A stretch of DNA of 64,000 nt from Flavobacteriales bacterium UBA6057 (GCA_002428995.1 DIYJ01000011.1:124001-188000), one strand, 5' to 3'. Positions 17,701 through 26,755 are shown, counted from the first letter of the stretch. Program-made: numbers and translations. Notes: a model not told the origin generated them from the sequence alone.

Positions 17701-19131
17701 TTGCCCACTTACACCGATGCGATAGATTTGAGCAATGCCCAATCCTGAGCTGATTTCCGGCCAGGTCTGACCTCCATCTGTGGTGTAATAAAGTCCTCCA
17801 TCGTTGCACACGTAGAGTCTGCCGTTGTAGGGAGAATACTCCATCCAATGCTGGTCGGCATGCACGGGAGCGGCCGTTGAACTACCCACCCAATGAGCTG
17901 CACAATCCCACGTCACACCGTTGTTGGTAGATTTCCAGATGTTCACCCCGCCAGCATATACGGTGGACGCATCGTTGGGATCCACCGCGATGCACAGGTC
18001 ATACCAACCCTGGCCTCCGGAAGAAGATCCATTTTCCGCATATCCGAGAATGTTAGGGGAAGAAGATTGCTGCGTAAACGAAACACCTGCATTGGTGGAT
18101 CGATACAATCCATCGAATTCTGAGCTGATGGAAACCAGAAGGTATACTACATCCGGAGCATCGGGGCTCACTCCAATGACGGATCGTTGAGGGTTTCCGG
18201 GTAGCCCGCTGGTGATCATTGACCAAGTGTCTCCGCCATTGGTGCTGCGGAAAAAATCTCCGTTGGACGTAGCGTATACAATGTCTGGATTGGTAGGGTG
18301 GAAGCGGATGTCCTTGAAGTTTCCACTTTGCTCGTTGGTCCAGTTTTGGCCACCGTTGAGCGTTCGATAGACACCAGCGGAGGTAGCTGCAAGGATGTAA
18401 TTTGAGCTGCTAGGATGCATCACCATGGCTCCAACGGTGCGGTTGCCCATTCCTGTGTTTGAGCTGAACCAGGACTGTCCCTGGTCGATGGACTTGTAAA
18501 CTCCCAAACCGGGAGCGTCTCCGGCATCGCGATCACCGCTGCCCAGATACATGGTGTCGATATCGTTTGGACTAATGAGAATACTTGATACGCCCAGCGT
18601 AGGCATGAGATCCGTGTTGGATGTCCAGGATTGCCCGCCATCCGTAGTCTTCCAAAGCCCGCCCGCAGGAGCACCAACCCATATCGTATTCACATCCGTG
18701 GGGTCGAAGGCGATGCCATTCAGTCGGCCGTTTCCGTTGGGTTGCCCCGTTCCATTGGTAGGCGTTGCTATGGGGCCTATTTCCGTCCAGTTGCCGGTAG
18801 TTGACTCAATGCCCTGCGTCTGAGTTTGATTGTAGTTGATGCGCCACTGTTGATAAGCATCCTTATCAGCATCGAGCTGAGGAAATGAACCGTCTTCGTT
18901 GACTCTGGTGCTCCAATACCATTCCCAGCGCTTAAACACCTTCCAGCCGTCACCCGGCTGCCGATCGCGGTTTTCCCAGTAGGTTTCAAATGCTTCCTGA
19001 ATTTCGAAGAAGTTCGCATTGGGGTCTTGCATCATGTCTGCCCAAACAGGAACATTGGCAGTGTCCATGTTTTGGGCAGATAGGGCCAGGGCAAAGCCCA
19101 GGCAGAAGGTTAAAGCTGAATAGCGCATCAT
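14758..19131 (-). CDS. Large secreted beta-propeller/PKD protein, type IX secretion cargo
   Basis: 1457 aa with signal peptide MMRYSALTFCLGFALALSAQ. Residues ~80-780 contain many BNR/VPS10-type repeats (LWKTTDGGQSW, VYKSIDQGQSWFSS, FRSTNGGDTW, YYTTDGGQTWPEI), predicting one or two large beta-propellers. After that come a PKD-like domain near 790-870, a beta-sandwich with GSMGTLELDVLSNGSW, a second PKD-like domain and Ig-like repeats (TICEGDTVTFEAQG), then a type A sorting domain at the end (LKLYPSPTSGEVTIELIG, ITDLNGRNV, LASGLYYLSV). It is a surface-attached or released protein. Catalytic residues cannot be identified, so peptidase, glycosidase or adhesin roles are all possible. Start could be either of two adjacent ATGs. 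Confidence 0.85.
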   Translation of the reverse strand: MMRYSALTFCLGFALALSAQNMDTANVPVWADMMQDPNANFFEIQEAFETYWENRDRQPGDGWKVFKRWEWYWSTRVNEDGSFPQLDADKDAYQQWRINYNQTQTQGIESTTGNWTEIGPIATPTNGTGQPNGNGRLNGIAFDPTDVNTIWVGAPAGGLWKTTDGGQSWTSNTDLMPTLGVSSILISPNDIDTMYLGSGDRDAGDAPGLGVYKSIDQGQSWFSSNTGMGNRTVGAMVMHPSSSNYILAATSAGVYRTLNGGQNWTNEQSGNFKDIRFHPTNPDIVYATSNGDFFRSTNGGDTWSMITSGLPGNPQRSVIGVSPDAPDVVYLLVSISSEFDGLYRSTNAGVSFTQQSSSPNILGYAENGSSSGGQGWYDLCIAVDPNDASTVYAGGVNIWKSTNNGVTWDCAAHWVGSSTAAPVHADQHWMEYSPYNGRLYVCNDGGLYYTTDGGQTWPEISSGLGIAQIYRIGVSGQTDPLVINGYQDNGTALWDNTIFRTERGGDGMECIIDYSDDNYVYATVYYGNITRSTNGGYNFSSFAANGTNGITEAGGWVTPFILDHENPNNMFIGYKNVWRTTNAKAGTPSFSQISNNLGGTNSNNIRQLKQSRANLNRLYVIRSNNTFFRSDNIYSTTPIWSNITSNLPGSGTLRDLATHPTDPNTVWILRNNNVYRSDNAGSTWYSVNGSLPGVGKNCLLSDPLSHEGLYVGTDAGIYYIDSTLSSWVAFDDSLPANVEVTELEIYHPQGDWQNSKIRAATYGRGLWESPLYDPGNIAPLAFFEASLDDVDLCGTDTVELINNSAYGATTASWTITPNTGFIYVGGTSSSSLQPKLLFTQSGTYTVTLVAGNNFGNHSTTQTNVISVSPGQSVLWTDNFEFDQNCATNNCDLSCDILNWRNLENGVDDDIDFRINNGTTPSSNTGPSTDFNPGTSNGKYAYTEASSCFNRVALLESPCIYVEPSTNPEFKWAYHMDGGSMGTLELDVLSNGSWVNLETISGNQGGNWNLDSVNISAYIGQSVKFRFRGETGSAYTSDIAIDAIQLSAAPLADFGVSDSTPCVSTVVTFSDSSNLNPTSWSWSISPNTFSFVNGSTLNSQNPEVQFQAPGFYTITMQATNAFGSDFEVKSSYIEVEQPGVVLTSNDLNDSFCTGDSVEITATPGYNTYQYFVNGFNVITSGSNTNTFDNLVSGTEIYVTVDDSNGCSGASNTIIVTVFESPTATLSSDDDDLTICEGDTVTFEAQGAGLTGYDFVLNGSVASSGSSNTWTTDQLMVGDNVWTMVTDSNDCEGQSNSVMHTVNPLPVTPILGLAQDSIESSVMGSEYLWSFDDSVTLSFNPRYPKQGDGSYQVRVFENGCWSDWSEPFVITGVSAPDAFELKLYPSPTSGEVTIELIGSTATQSGISITDLNGRNVMNLEPVWTEGQTTLDISSLASGLYYLSVQLDGKQLTVEVVKEN

Positions 19132-19250
19132 GCGAAGTTAGCGCTCGCGAAGTTGAAGTATGGATGTATTCCAGGGTAACTTTCCCGCAGCCTTGAAAAG
19201 CTGTCAAATCAATGGCCTTCAAGCCCAGCTGTGCCGGGAGTTTTAGGCAA

Positions 19251-19279
19251 TAAAAAAGGGTGCTATCAGGGCACCCTTT
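19251..19279 (-). terminator. Intrinsic terminator of the HNH-type gene
   Basis: AAAGGGTGC (19255-19263), a seven-base loop, and GCACCCTTT (19271-19279) form a nine-pair stem. On the minus strand it is followed by a T run (TTTTTTATT) and lies 30 bases after the stop at 19310. Confidence 0.85.
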
Positions 19280-19309
19280 CAATTTTGTTGATGATAACGC
19301 TTCGCGTTT

Positions 19310-19906
19310 CTAATCATCAATAGTCACATGGCTCCAGTTTTCTCCGGACTTGATGCGGTAGAGCTGCATCTCAGAGATTCCAAACTGCTTTGCCAGGATC
19401 TTCAACCTTGTTTTACGATTAGGATCGAAAATCTTTTTCTTCAAACGCTTCACCTGAGTCGCATTCAACTTGTGGCCCTTGTAAGGCTTACGGTTCTTGC
19501 GCTCCTCACGAGCTTTCAATACGTTCGGATTGCGCTGCTGATGAAGTTCCATTTCACGCTTCGTAGCCCACTTGAGGTTGGAAACGTGATTGTTCATCTT
19601 GTTGTAATCCAGGTGAATCACATACTTGTGATCCTCACTCGGTCTTTCGCTGAAGTATTCAGCCACCAGCTTGTGCACAAACATTTGCTTGTTTTTGACA
19701 ACGGTGCCGAGTTCAGTTTTGTAAAATTGCTTGTAACGGAAAACGGGATAACCATCTACGAGGCTTCCCTTTAGTAATTTACCCTTCTCCAGCTCCTTCG
19801 GATAGCTGGCAATACGTCCATAATTAGATATGGAGTATTTGTTGCGGAGCTTGTCTTTACCCAAATCAACAAGCTTCCACTCCTCGTCCCAATACGATTT
19901 GATCAT
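19310..19906 (-). CDS. NUMOD4/HNH-type endonuclease-like protein
   Basis: 198 aa from ATG 19906; upstream in-frame codons are not credible because the promoter-like box at 19943-19950 would lie within them. N-terminal MIKSYWDEEWKLVDLG with YSISNYGRIASYP is a NUMOD4 motif. The middle (VHKLVAEYFSERP, VIHLDYNKMNNHVSNLKWAT) is an HNH_3-like nuclease core with HLD and NN residues. The C-terminal ~60 residues (KLNATQVKRLKKKIFDP, ILAKQFGISEMQLYRIKSG) form a helix-turn-helix. The combination is seen in homing-type endonucleases, but this gene is not inside another gene and has its own promoter and terminator. Confidence 0.78.
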   Translation of the reverse strand: MIKSYWDEEWKLVDLGKDKLRNKYSISNYGRIASYPKELEKGKLLKGSLVDGYPVFRYKQFYKTELGTVVKNKQMFVHKLVAEYFSERPSEDHKYVIHLDYNKMNNHVSNLKWATKREMELHQQRNPNVLKAREERKNRKPYKGHKLNATQVKRLKKKIFDPNRKTRLKILAKQFGISEMQLYRIKSGENWSHVTIDD

Positions 19907-19942
19907 TATTAATACAGATTTAATTGAACTGCTGCTGTGGGT

Positions 19943-19950
19943 CAAATATA
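19943..19950 (-). promoter_or_regulatory. Candidate -7 box (TATATTTG) of the HNH-type gene
   Basis: Minus-strand TAnnTTTG match, 36 nt before the ATG at 19906. The -33 element is weak (CTTT at about the right spacing). Confidence 0.5.
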
Positions 19951-20070
19951 TATTCTTATGAAACATTGGTAAAGAGGCAATAGAATATTTTAAGAACTGA
20001 GCCTGTGCATATGCTGTTAATAACCTTCTGCAAGTCAGGAATTCAAGCAGAACTGTGACATTTGCCGAGT

Positions 20071-21861
20071 ATGCAAAAAGAATCGAAAAAGAAGCTGTCG
20101 AAGGGTGCATGGAAACGCTCGTTGCGCATCTACAAATACGTTTGGCCTTATCGGGGTAAGTTCCTTCTGGGATTGGTCTTCCTCTTTCTTTCCGCGTTCA
20201 CCTTTATGACATTCCCAGGTTTGTTGGGTAGACTCATAGGAAGTGAAGAAGCTTCAGACAGCCCTATAGATCAGTTCATTAGTCTGGATAACATCGATCA
20301 GGTGGCTTTGGTGCTGTTAGCGGCCTTTTTGCTGCAAGGACTCTTTTCTTTTTTTAGAATCTACCTTTTTGCGGACGTCACGGAGCGAGCCATAGCACAA
20401 CTTCGGATTGACGCATACCGACACCTCGTGCACCTTCCTGTTTCCTACTTCTCAACGCACCGTGTGGGAGAATTAAACAGCAGAATTTCCAACGATATAA
20501 GCCAACTTCAAGAGACGTTCATGACCACTTTGGCTGAATTGGTAAGGCAGCTGGTGATCATTTCCGTGGGCTTGTCACTCTTGTTCTTTTTTAGTTTAAA
20601 ACTAACGTTACTCATGATGTCAACCCTACCGGTGATGGTCATGATTGCGTTTTTCTTCGGGAGGTTCATTCGTACACTTTCCAAACGCACCCAGGATGAA
20701 CTCGCTCAATCACACACGGTAGTGGATGAAACACTTCAAGCCATTCAGAGTGTGAAGTCGTATGCTAATGAGCGGTTCGAAACAGATCGATACTCAGCCA
20801 TTGTCCAGGAAGTGAGAGGGATTGCGATGAAGGGGGCGAAGTGGCGTGGCGCGTTTGCATCGTTCATTATTGTAGGTCTTTTCGGCACTGTGGTGCTGGT
20901 GATCTGGTATGGAGTGAAGCTGATGAATGCAGGGGAGATTGGTTTGGATGTGTTGACTTCCTTTCTGCTTTACAGTGTTTTTGTTGGAGGTTCCGTAGGA
21001 GGTATTGCAGATGTTTTCGGAAAGCTTCAAAAAGCCGTTGGAGCGACAGAAGACTTGTTTGATCTGCTGGCCGAAAAGACGGAGGATAGCGATCATGCTC
21101 AGGCAGGAAAAACGACACCCATCGCTGGCCAGATAGCTTTCAATGACGTTGGCTTTTACTATGAATCACGTCCTGATAAGCAAGTGCTAAAGGAGTTGAG
21201 CTTTTCCATCGAGGCCGGTAAGAAGGTAGCCATTGTAGGTTCCAGCGGTGCGGGTAAAAGCACCATTGCCTCATTGTTGCTGCGTTTCTATTCACCTGTA
21301 GATGGGAATATTCAAATTGATGGAATGAATGCCGAGGAGTTTGACATTCATCATTTGCGGGATCAGATGGCGTATGTTCCTCAGGAGATTCTATTGTTCG
21401 GAGGCACCATCCGCGAGAACATTGCCTACGGAAAACTGAATGCCTCTGACGATGAGATCGTGGATGCGGCAAAAAAGGCCAACGCATGGGATTTCATTGC
21501 CAGTTTTCCAGAAGGACTTGACACCATTGTAGGAGAACGTGGCATCCAGCTTTCCGGTGGTCAGCGTCAGCGTGTAGCCATTGCACGGGCCATTCTCAAG
21601 GATCCTAAAATCCTCATCCTGGACGAGGCAACATCCTCGTTGGACGCTGAAAGCGAACAGCTCGTACAAGGTGCATTAGACACACTCATGGAAGGCCGTA
21701 CGAGCATCATCATCGCCCATCGACTCAGTACAATCAGAAAAGCCGATACCATTCTGGTACTCGACCACGGAACCATCATCGAGGAAGGTTCCCACGAAAC
21801 GCTGAAATCGCTGGAAAACGGAGTTTACAAGCGACTCAGTCAGCTACAGGTTATTACCTAG
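20071..21861 (+). CDS. ABC exporter, MsbA/lipid-type half transporter
   Basis: 596 aa. ATG 20071 is preferred over an in-frame TTG nine bases upstream. The membrane domain covers about residues 30-340; the nucleotide-binding domain shows Walker A VGSSGAGKST near 389, signature LSGGQRQRVAIARAIL near 494, Walker B ILILDEATSSLD and the H-loop IIIAHRLST. It is a canonical homodimer-type exporter, distinct from the exporter at 4371-6137, whose signature is LSVGQ. The substrate is not readable; lipid A core or drug efflux is typical. Its stop overlaps the convergent downstream gene by eight bases. Confidence 0.92.
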   Translation: MQKESKKKLSKGAWKRSLRIYKYVWPYRGKFLLGLVFLFLSAFTFMTFPGLLGRLIGSEEASDSPIDQFISLDNIDQVALVLLAAFLLQGLFSFFRIYLFADVTERAIAQLRIDAYRHLVHLPVSYFSTHRVGELNSRISNDISQLQETFMTTLAELVRQLVIISVGLSLLFFFSLKLTLLMMSTLPVMVMIAFFFGRFIRTLSKRTQDELAQSHTVVDETLQAIQSVKSYANERFETDRYSAIVQEVRGIAMKGAKWRGAFASFIIVGLFGTVVLVIWYGVKLMNAGEIGLDVLTSFLLYSVFVGGSVGGIADVFGKLQKAVGATEDLFDLLAEKTEDSDHAQAGKTTPIAGQIAFNDVGFYYESRPDKQVLKELSFSIEAGKKVAIVGSSGAGKSTIASLLLRFYSPVDGNIQIDGMNAEEFDIHHLRDQMAYVPQEILLFGGTIRENIAYGKLNASDDEIVDAAKKANAWDFIASFPEGLDTIVGERGIQLSGGQRQRVAIARAILKDPKILILDEATSSLDAESEQLVQGALDTLMEGRTSIIIAHRLSTIRKADTILVLDHGTIIEEGSHETLKSLENGVYKRLSQLQVIT

Positions 21862-22357
21862 CGTAGATGTGGAAGCTCTTCTCCCTGATGTACATCAAGC
21901 GGTAGATCCAGCCACAAAGCAAACCACCCGCGGATTGTTCAACAACCTGCCACCCAAGATCGAACGCCACGATCTTGAATTCTACCTGTGGGTAGAACGA
22001 AAGTCCCAGGAGTAAAACAATCACCATATAGACCAGCACGCCCACAGCTGCTCCAACGGTCAAACCATACTTGAAGGAGTTTTTGATCTTCTTCAAAGCA
22101 TAGGTCAGAAATGTGATCAGCATGCCGATCACCAGATAAATGGCCACTGAAGTCACCAGAAAGGGCGCTTTAGAATAAGCCATATACGAGAAGTCGTTCA
22201 GCACCATTCCATGCCAGAAATAGAATAAGATGAACATGGTACTGGAGCAGACCATCCACGACACAAAAAATTTGCTGTCTGCTTTTGGGGTTACACTGGC
22301 TACTTGTCGTGATTGGAGTTCAAAAAACCCCTTGATGCCAGCCGTTTCAATCAACAT
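21854..22357 (-). CDS. Small inner-membrane protein of unknown function
   Basis: 167 aa from ATG 22357 (a TTG seven codons upstream is possible). Four hydrophobic segments are visible: SWMVCSSTMFILFYFWHGM, APFLVTSVAIYLVIGMLITFL, YGLTVGAAVGVLVYMVIVLLLG and a weaker one near LGWQVVEQSAGGLLCGWIY. The end is basic (MYIREKSFHIYAR). It is convergent with and overlaps the ABC exporter by eight bases, and divergent from the lipoprotein gene at 22410. I do not recognise its family. Confidence 0.7.
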   Translation of the reverse strand: MLIETAGIKGFFELQSRQVASVTPKADSKFFVSWMVCSSTMFILFYFWHGMVLNDFSYMAYSKAPFLVTSVAIYLVIGMLITFLTYALKKIKNSFKYGLTVGAAVGVLVYMVIVLLLGLSFYPQVEFKIVAFDLGWQVVEQSAGGLLCGWIYRLMYIREKSFHIYAR

Positions 22358-22409
22358 AGCGTCTCCATAATTAGTCAAGTTTATTTTTTAACACCTTTGG
22401 CTCTTCCAT

Positions 22410-23996
22410 ATGCAAAAGCCTACAGTTTTCAAGTTTTCCGTAACGATTTTGACGTTGATCTTGCTGTTTGCTTGCCGGAAGCAATTCGATACTGCTGCAT
22501 GGGACGTGGATGTCCTTGTTCCGCTTGCAGAAGGCAGGCTGCAACTACAGGATCTGTCAAACGAAGGTACCCTTACGGAGGACGCTAAAAAATTGTTTCA
22601 CCTCGTTTTCGAGGAGGAAGTTTTGAATATCGGAATCGACACTTTTGTGGGTATTCCAGACACCACGATCCGAGAAGAATATGCTGTTCCGATCGGAGGT
22701 GTTTTCATCTTCGGTGGGATTCCTTTTCAGAACGAGATCACAGAGACGACATACGATCTGAAGGATATTCAATTGCTGGAGGCCATCATCATGAATTCGG
22801 CCATTGAAGTAAATCTGAGAAATACGCTGGATGCTCGCATGCTGGTGCGATACAGCATTTTGTCGGCCGAGCGTGACGGGTTGGTTTTCAGGGTGGAAGA
22901 ATTTGTGGATCCGAATTCAACTTTAAACCGACAGTATACGCTGAATGGCTACACCCTGGATTTGACGGGGATCAACAAGAACAAAACAAATACCCTGACG
23001 ACAGAAATAGAGATCATGCTCGATCCGGCAGACTCTGCTTATCAATTGCAGGCGGGTGATTTGTTTGTGCTTGAAAACACCTTCAGTGACATCATTCCTT
23101 CGTTTGCCAGAGGCTACTTTGGTAATCAGGTTTTTGACTTCAACGATGTTTCCGAAATTGAAGGGTTCGAACAGATACCAAACGGTCGGATCGACTTCAC
23201 CGAGTTTGATGTTTCACTGGAGATCGACAACCGGATTGGGGCTGACCTTTCACTGGATGTCAACGGCATTCGTTCGTTCAACATTTCTGATGCCACTTCG
23301 GCAAACCTCGTTCACCCTGTTTTGCAGGAAGACGTTTTTGTAGGTCGCGGCACCTTGTTGACAGAAGATGAAGTGCGCGCGACCAGAGAGGTGATTTCCT
23401 TGACTCAAGAGAATTCGAACCTTGATGAGCTAATTGAAATCCGGCCAGACTCCATTGAGTTTGATCTTGGCATTCAAATTAATCCTCTGGGAAATGTTTC
23501 CCTGGGGAACGACTTTGTGGTCAACGGACAGAATCTTTCCGCATTCCTTCGAGTTGACGTTCCACTCATTGTCGGGCTGGATGGTCTGGAGTTAGTGGAT
23601 ACACTCGATTTCACCTTTGAGCGGGAAGCCGAAAATGATCCGCTGGAGCAATTGAACTATGGTTTCGTGAACATCCACGTAAGAAATGCCTATCCAATGC
23701 AGGCCGGTCTTCAACTCTACATGCAAGACACGAGCGGAGTAGTGTTTGACAGCTTGTTTACGTCCCGGCAGTGGATTGCCAGCGGTGGTGTGAATGCGAG
23801 CGGTCGTGTAACGGATACCATTCAAAGCAAAATTGAACTTCCCATCGATCAGGAACGATTTGATCAATTTGAAAAGACGGCTTCGCTGCGGGCTGTTGCC
23901 AACCTGAATACCACTGAGCTTGATTCAGTCGGAATATACAGTGATGGGTTCATCGATGTCAAGATTGTTGGAGACTTTAATGCCAATAGCCGTTGA
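22410..23996 (+). CDS. Large lipoprotein of unknown function, partner of the DUF5723-like gene
   Basis: 528 aa. The N-terminus has a lipoprotein signal ending LILLFAC with Cys22 as the lipid site, followed by RKQFDTAAWDVDVLVPLAEG. The rest is acidic and predicted beta-rich, with no recognised catalytic motif. The stop TGA overlaps the TTG start of the next gene (TTGA at 23993-23996), so the two are translationally coupled and probably act together at the outer membrane. It heads a four-gene set running to 28336. Confidence 0.72.
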   Translation: MQKPTVFKFSVTILTLILLFACRKQFDTAAWDVDVLVPLAEGRLQLQDLSNEGTLTEDAKKLFHLVFEEEVLNIGIDTFVGIPDTTIREEYAVPIGGVFIFGGIPFQNEITETTYDLKDIQLLEAIIMNSAIEVNLRNTLDARMLVRYSILSAERDGLVFRVEEFVDPNSTLNRQYTLNGYTLDLTGINKNKTNTLTTEIEIMLDPADSAYQLQAGDLFVLENTFSDIIPSFARGYFGNQVFDFNDVSEIEGFEQIPNGRIDFTEFDVSLEIDNRIGADLSLDVNGIRSFNISDATSANLVHPVLQEDVFVGRGTLLTEDEVRATREVISLTQENSNLDELIEIRPDSIEFDLGIQINPLGNVSLGNDFVVNGQNLSAFLRVDVPLIVGLDGLELVDTLDFTFEREAENDPLEQLNYGFVNIHVRNAYPMQAGLQLYMQDTSGVVFDSLFTSRQWIASGGVNASGRVTDTIQSKIELPIDQERFDQFEKTASLRAVANLNTTELDSVGIYSDGFIDVKIVGDFNANSR

Positions 23997-25237
23997 AGTC
24001 ATTTCTCACTTTTTGTTTCGCCCTTCTCGTTGCAACGCTCGGAGTTTCCCAAAGCACGACCTCATGGTTGCAAGCTCCGGCCGGTCAGTGGGATCGTTCT
24101 TTTGTAACCGTGCGTGGTGAGGGCAATTTCATCGCTCAGGGGATCAACAATCGATTTTTACTTCCCTTCGCCACTTCTGATACCATCAGCAGAGATGCTA
24201 GGATCGAGCAGATTGACGCGCTAAAGAGTGATAACCTGATCGGAGTGGACTACGACATTGGGTTGAGCGCAAAAATTGCCATCAATGAACGTTTTTCAGC
24301 ATTGGTCAACCTGGGCGATCGGTTCCACCTGGATGCAACCGCTCCTGCGGATGCTTTTTCTCTGGTGTTCCTCGGTAATAAGTCTTTTGCAGGTGATACA
24401 GCCCAGCTATCCGGGCTTCTGTTGCGTCAGGTGAGGTATCAGCAAATAGGTATTGGTGGCGCATGGCATGCAGCCCCCAATTTCAGTGCCTTTGCCATGG
24501 CTTCCATCCTGAAGGGAGAGCAGTTGCAAGAGTTGGATCTCGAAACCGCATGGCTCTACACTTCAGCAATTGGAGATACGCTTGAGGCTGGTGGAGAAGG
24601 AACGTATCATCAAAGTGACACGGGCAATACAGGATTTGATGCCTTTAACGGATGGGGTGGGTCGTTGACCATGGGAGCCCAATTTGTGGCCAATGCACCT
24701 CAAAGCCAATGGGTCATTAACATCCTTGTCAAAGACCTTGGGTGGATTGGTTGGAACGATCAGAGTCTTCGCTATAAAACCGACACGATTGTGCAATGGA
24801 CGGGTGTTGAGATTGAGAGTTTCGAGAACCTGGGTGATAGTACAATCAATGGTTTTGACGGTGATTCTCTCACCGAAGACTTTCTTGGGCCTTTGCAACG
24901 CGGAAGGACTCAGCGACTTTTGCCCGGATGGGTTCAGGTGCACGCTCGTCAGCAACGCGAGAAAGGCTGGGTGAATGGGCTTGGACTCGTCATGCGTTGG
25001 CGGGCTCAGTTCAGGCCATACGCCTGGGTTGAATCCGGTTACCAGTTCAATACGAAGCTGAGCGCACTCGCTTACCTTGGGTACGGTGGATATGGAACTG
25101 CTCAGTTTGGAGCAGAGGTTCAGTATTGGGGAGAATCGGTGATGGCGGGGTTACAACTCCAAAACCTGGAAGCTTGGATGCTTCCGGCTGAGCTTGCAGG
25201 TGCCGGGCTACGTCTATCTTTAGGATATCGCTTTTAG
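23993..25237 (+). CDS. DUF5723-like outer-membrane protein
   Basis: 414 aa starting at TTG 23993; the signal peptide MKSFLTFCFALLVATLGVSQ begins exactly there, so the rare start is well supported. Periodic Gly/aromatic beta-strand patterns (NERFSALVNLGDRFHLD, LRQVRYQQIGIGGAWH, YGGYGTAQFGAEVQYWG) and the aromatic C-terminus LRLSLGYRF suggest a beta-barrel inserted by the BAM complex. It resembles DUF5723 family proteins of Bacteroidota, whose role is not established. It is coupled to the upstream lipoprotein and followed after one base by a T9SS cargo gene. Confidence 0.7.
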   Translation: MKSFLTFCFALLVATLGVSQSTTSWLQAPAGQWDRSFVTVRGEGNFIAQGINNRFLLPFATSDTISRDARIEQIDALKSDNLIGVDYDIGLSAKIAINERFSALVNLGDRFHLDATAPADAFSLVFLGNKSFAGDTAQLSGLLLRQVRYQQIGIGGAWHAAPNFSAFAMASILKGEQLQELDLETAWLYTSAIGDTLEAGGEGTYHQSDTGNTGFDAFNGWGGSLTMGAQFVANAPQSQWVINILVKDLGWIGWNDQSLRYKTDTIVQWTGVEIESFENLGDSTINGFDGDSLTEDFLGPLQRGRTQRLLPGWVQVHARQQREKGWVNGLGLVMRWRAQFRPYAWVESGYQFNTKLSALAYLGYGGYGTAQFGAEVQYWGESVMAGLQLQNLEAWMLPAELAGAGLRLSLGYRF

Positions 25238-25238
25238 T

Positions 25239-26747
25239 ATGATTCGACAGCTCACATATTTGATTCTGATTTCGCTGATTGCGTTCGCATCGAATGCATG
25301 GGCGCAGGACACAGTGTTGGTGAAGACCCTCGGAACTGGAGAGTTTGAAGAGGGCGTAGACATCATTTATCTTCAGGATTCTGGCATCATGGTTCTTGGA
25401 AATGTCGCTGGAGATGAGGCCTCAGCGGGTGATTTTTTATTGGCCCGGTATGATGAGAATAATGAGTCAGTCTGGGTTCATCGGTATGGATCTGAGGAAC
25501 CCGAGCGCTCCACCACGGTGTTTGAAGCAAGTCTCGGAATGTACCTCGTTGGGGGAATGTCTTATGCGCTTCCTCCCATCTATCAGGCGTTTGTATGTCT
25601 GGTAGATTCCAATGGAGATCGATTGGACGCAATGAGAATAGGAGATCGAACAGGTTTCTCAGAGGTTCGGGCTTTTGTTACCAATTCTTCCGGTGATGTT
25701 TATGCTATCTATAATCAGTGGAAAGCTGGGAATGATGCTGCCAGAAGTGTTTACAGGGCGCAGATTGAATGGAATAATGAAAACGAGATCATCGTTGGAA
25801 ACCCAATCGAAATGTCAGGTACAGAAGGCTTTGAGTTGATTCAGCTTAAGCCTTCGTTGAACGATGGCTTTATGGGGGTCGGGTCTGTTTACAATGACAC
25901 GGAAGACGCGCACTTCATAGAGTGGAGCGATGCGTTTCAGGAGGTGAACTCGGTTACCTTTTCTACCGATGGCGAAGATCGGTACAACACCGTGGCTGAT
26001 CACGCTGACTTGATCATCATGGCTGGTTACACAAACGGCTACAATGCTGATGATCGGGATGTTATTGTGCATAAGTACACGAAGGATGGTGTACTGTATG
26101 GCGAGGATGTTCGCGGCTTTTTTAACGGTGGCCCTCAGGTGAATGACGAGGCCTTGGACGCGTTTTTTGTGAATGAGAGACAGTTTCTAATGACTGGCTA
26201 CACAATCACCTATGGCGAAGGGGCTGGAGTCACTGCTGATTTGTTCATGAGTCTCGTGGATACAGGACTCTATGATGTGCCTGGCTCTACTACGCTGGGA
26301 GGCGAACAGGTGGATGTTGGACGAAAGATATTGCCGTGGCGCTCGGGACTTTTGGCTGTGGGATACACGGATTCGTACGGTGAAGGACTGACGGATATCC
26401 TGATCGTGCAACGCGACTCTATTCTGGGCAGTATTGAGGTGGTAGAGCAAGGCGATTCGCTGGTCGAAGACAGTGTTTTTTTCATCTTGGATGTAACCGA
26501 CCCACTTCCTCTTGAACAGCCAGAGATCTCCTGGCGAGCAGAGGCGAATCAAATGCACGTCAGCACAGAGCGGGAAAACATTCAAAGCGTTCGAATCTAT
26601 GACATGCTCGGTCGGCCTTTAGTAGAACGCCACGACTTGCAGTCTAATTCTGTTGTGATTGATACGCGTGCCTTTACTTCGCAGCTTGCGATCATTGAGG
26701 TGATCGGTGATGGAATTCATCAAAGCAAAATACTCTACTTGCCATAG
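25239..26747 (+). CDS. Secreted protein with type IX secretion sorting domain
   Basis: 502 aa with signal peptide MIRQLTYLILISLIAFASNAWAQ cleaved after AQ. Residues ~25-390 contain degenerate repeats of about 50 residues (IYLQDSGIMVLGNVAG, SLGMYLVGGMSYA, LIIMAGYTNGYNADDRDV, RQFLMTGYTITYGEG) reminiscent of SBBP-type beta-propeller blades. The final ~75 residues (VRIYDMLGRPLVERHD through IHQSKILYLP) form a short type A sorting domain. It lies one base after the DUF5723-like gene and eight before the glycosyltransferase gene, in the same direction. No enzymatic motif is seen. Confidence 0.72.
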   Translation: MIRQLTYLILISLIAFASNAWAQDTVLVKTLGTGEFEEGVDIIYLQDSGIMVLGNVAGDEASAGDFLLARYDENNESVWVHRYGSEEPERSTTVFEASLGMYLVGGMSYALPPIYQAFVCLVDSNGDRLDAMRIGDRTGFSEVRAFVTNSSGDVYAIYNQWKAGNDAARSVYRAQIEWNNENEIIVGNPIEMSGTEGFELIQLKPSLNDGFMGVGSVYNDTEDAHFIEWSDAFQEVNSVTFSTDGEDRYNTVADHADLIIMAGYTNGYNADDRDVIVHKYTKDGVLYGEDVRGFFNGGPQVNDEALDAFFVNERQFLMTGYTITYGEGAGVTADLFMSLVDTGLYDVPGSTTLGGEQVDVGRKILPWRSGLLAVGYTDSYGEGLTDILIVQRDSILGSIEVVEQGDSLVEDSVFFILDVTDPLPLEQPEISWRAEANQMHVSTERENIQSVRIYDMLGRPLVERHDLQSNSVVIDTRAFTSQLAIIEVIGDGIHQSKILYLP

Positions 26748-26755
26748 CATCTGAG

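Noticed and set aside
14758..19131. Reading the large beta-propeller protein as a sialidase
   Set aside because: BNR-like repeats alone do not define sialidase; the N-terminal arginine motif of sialidases is not evident.
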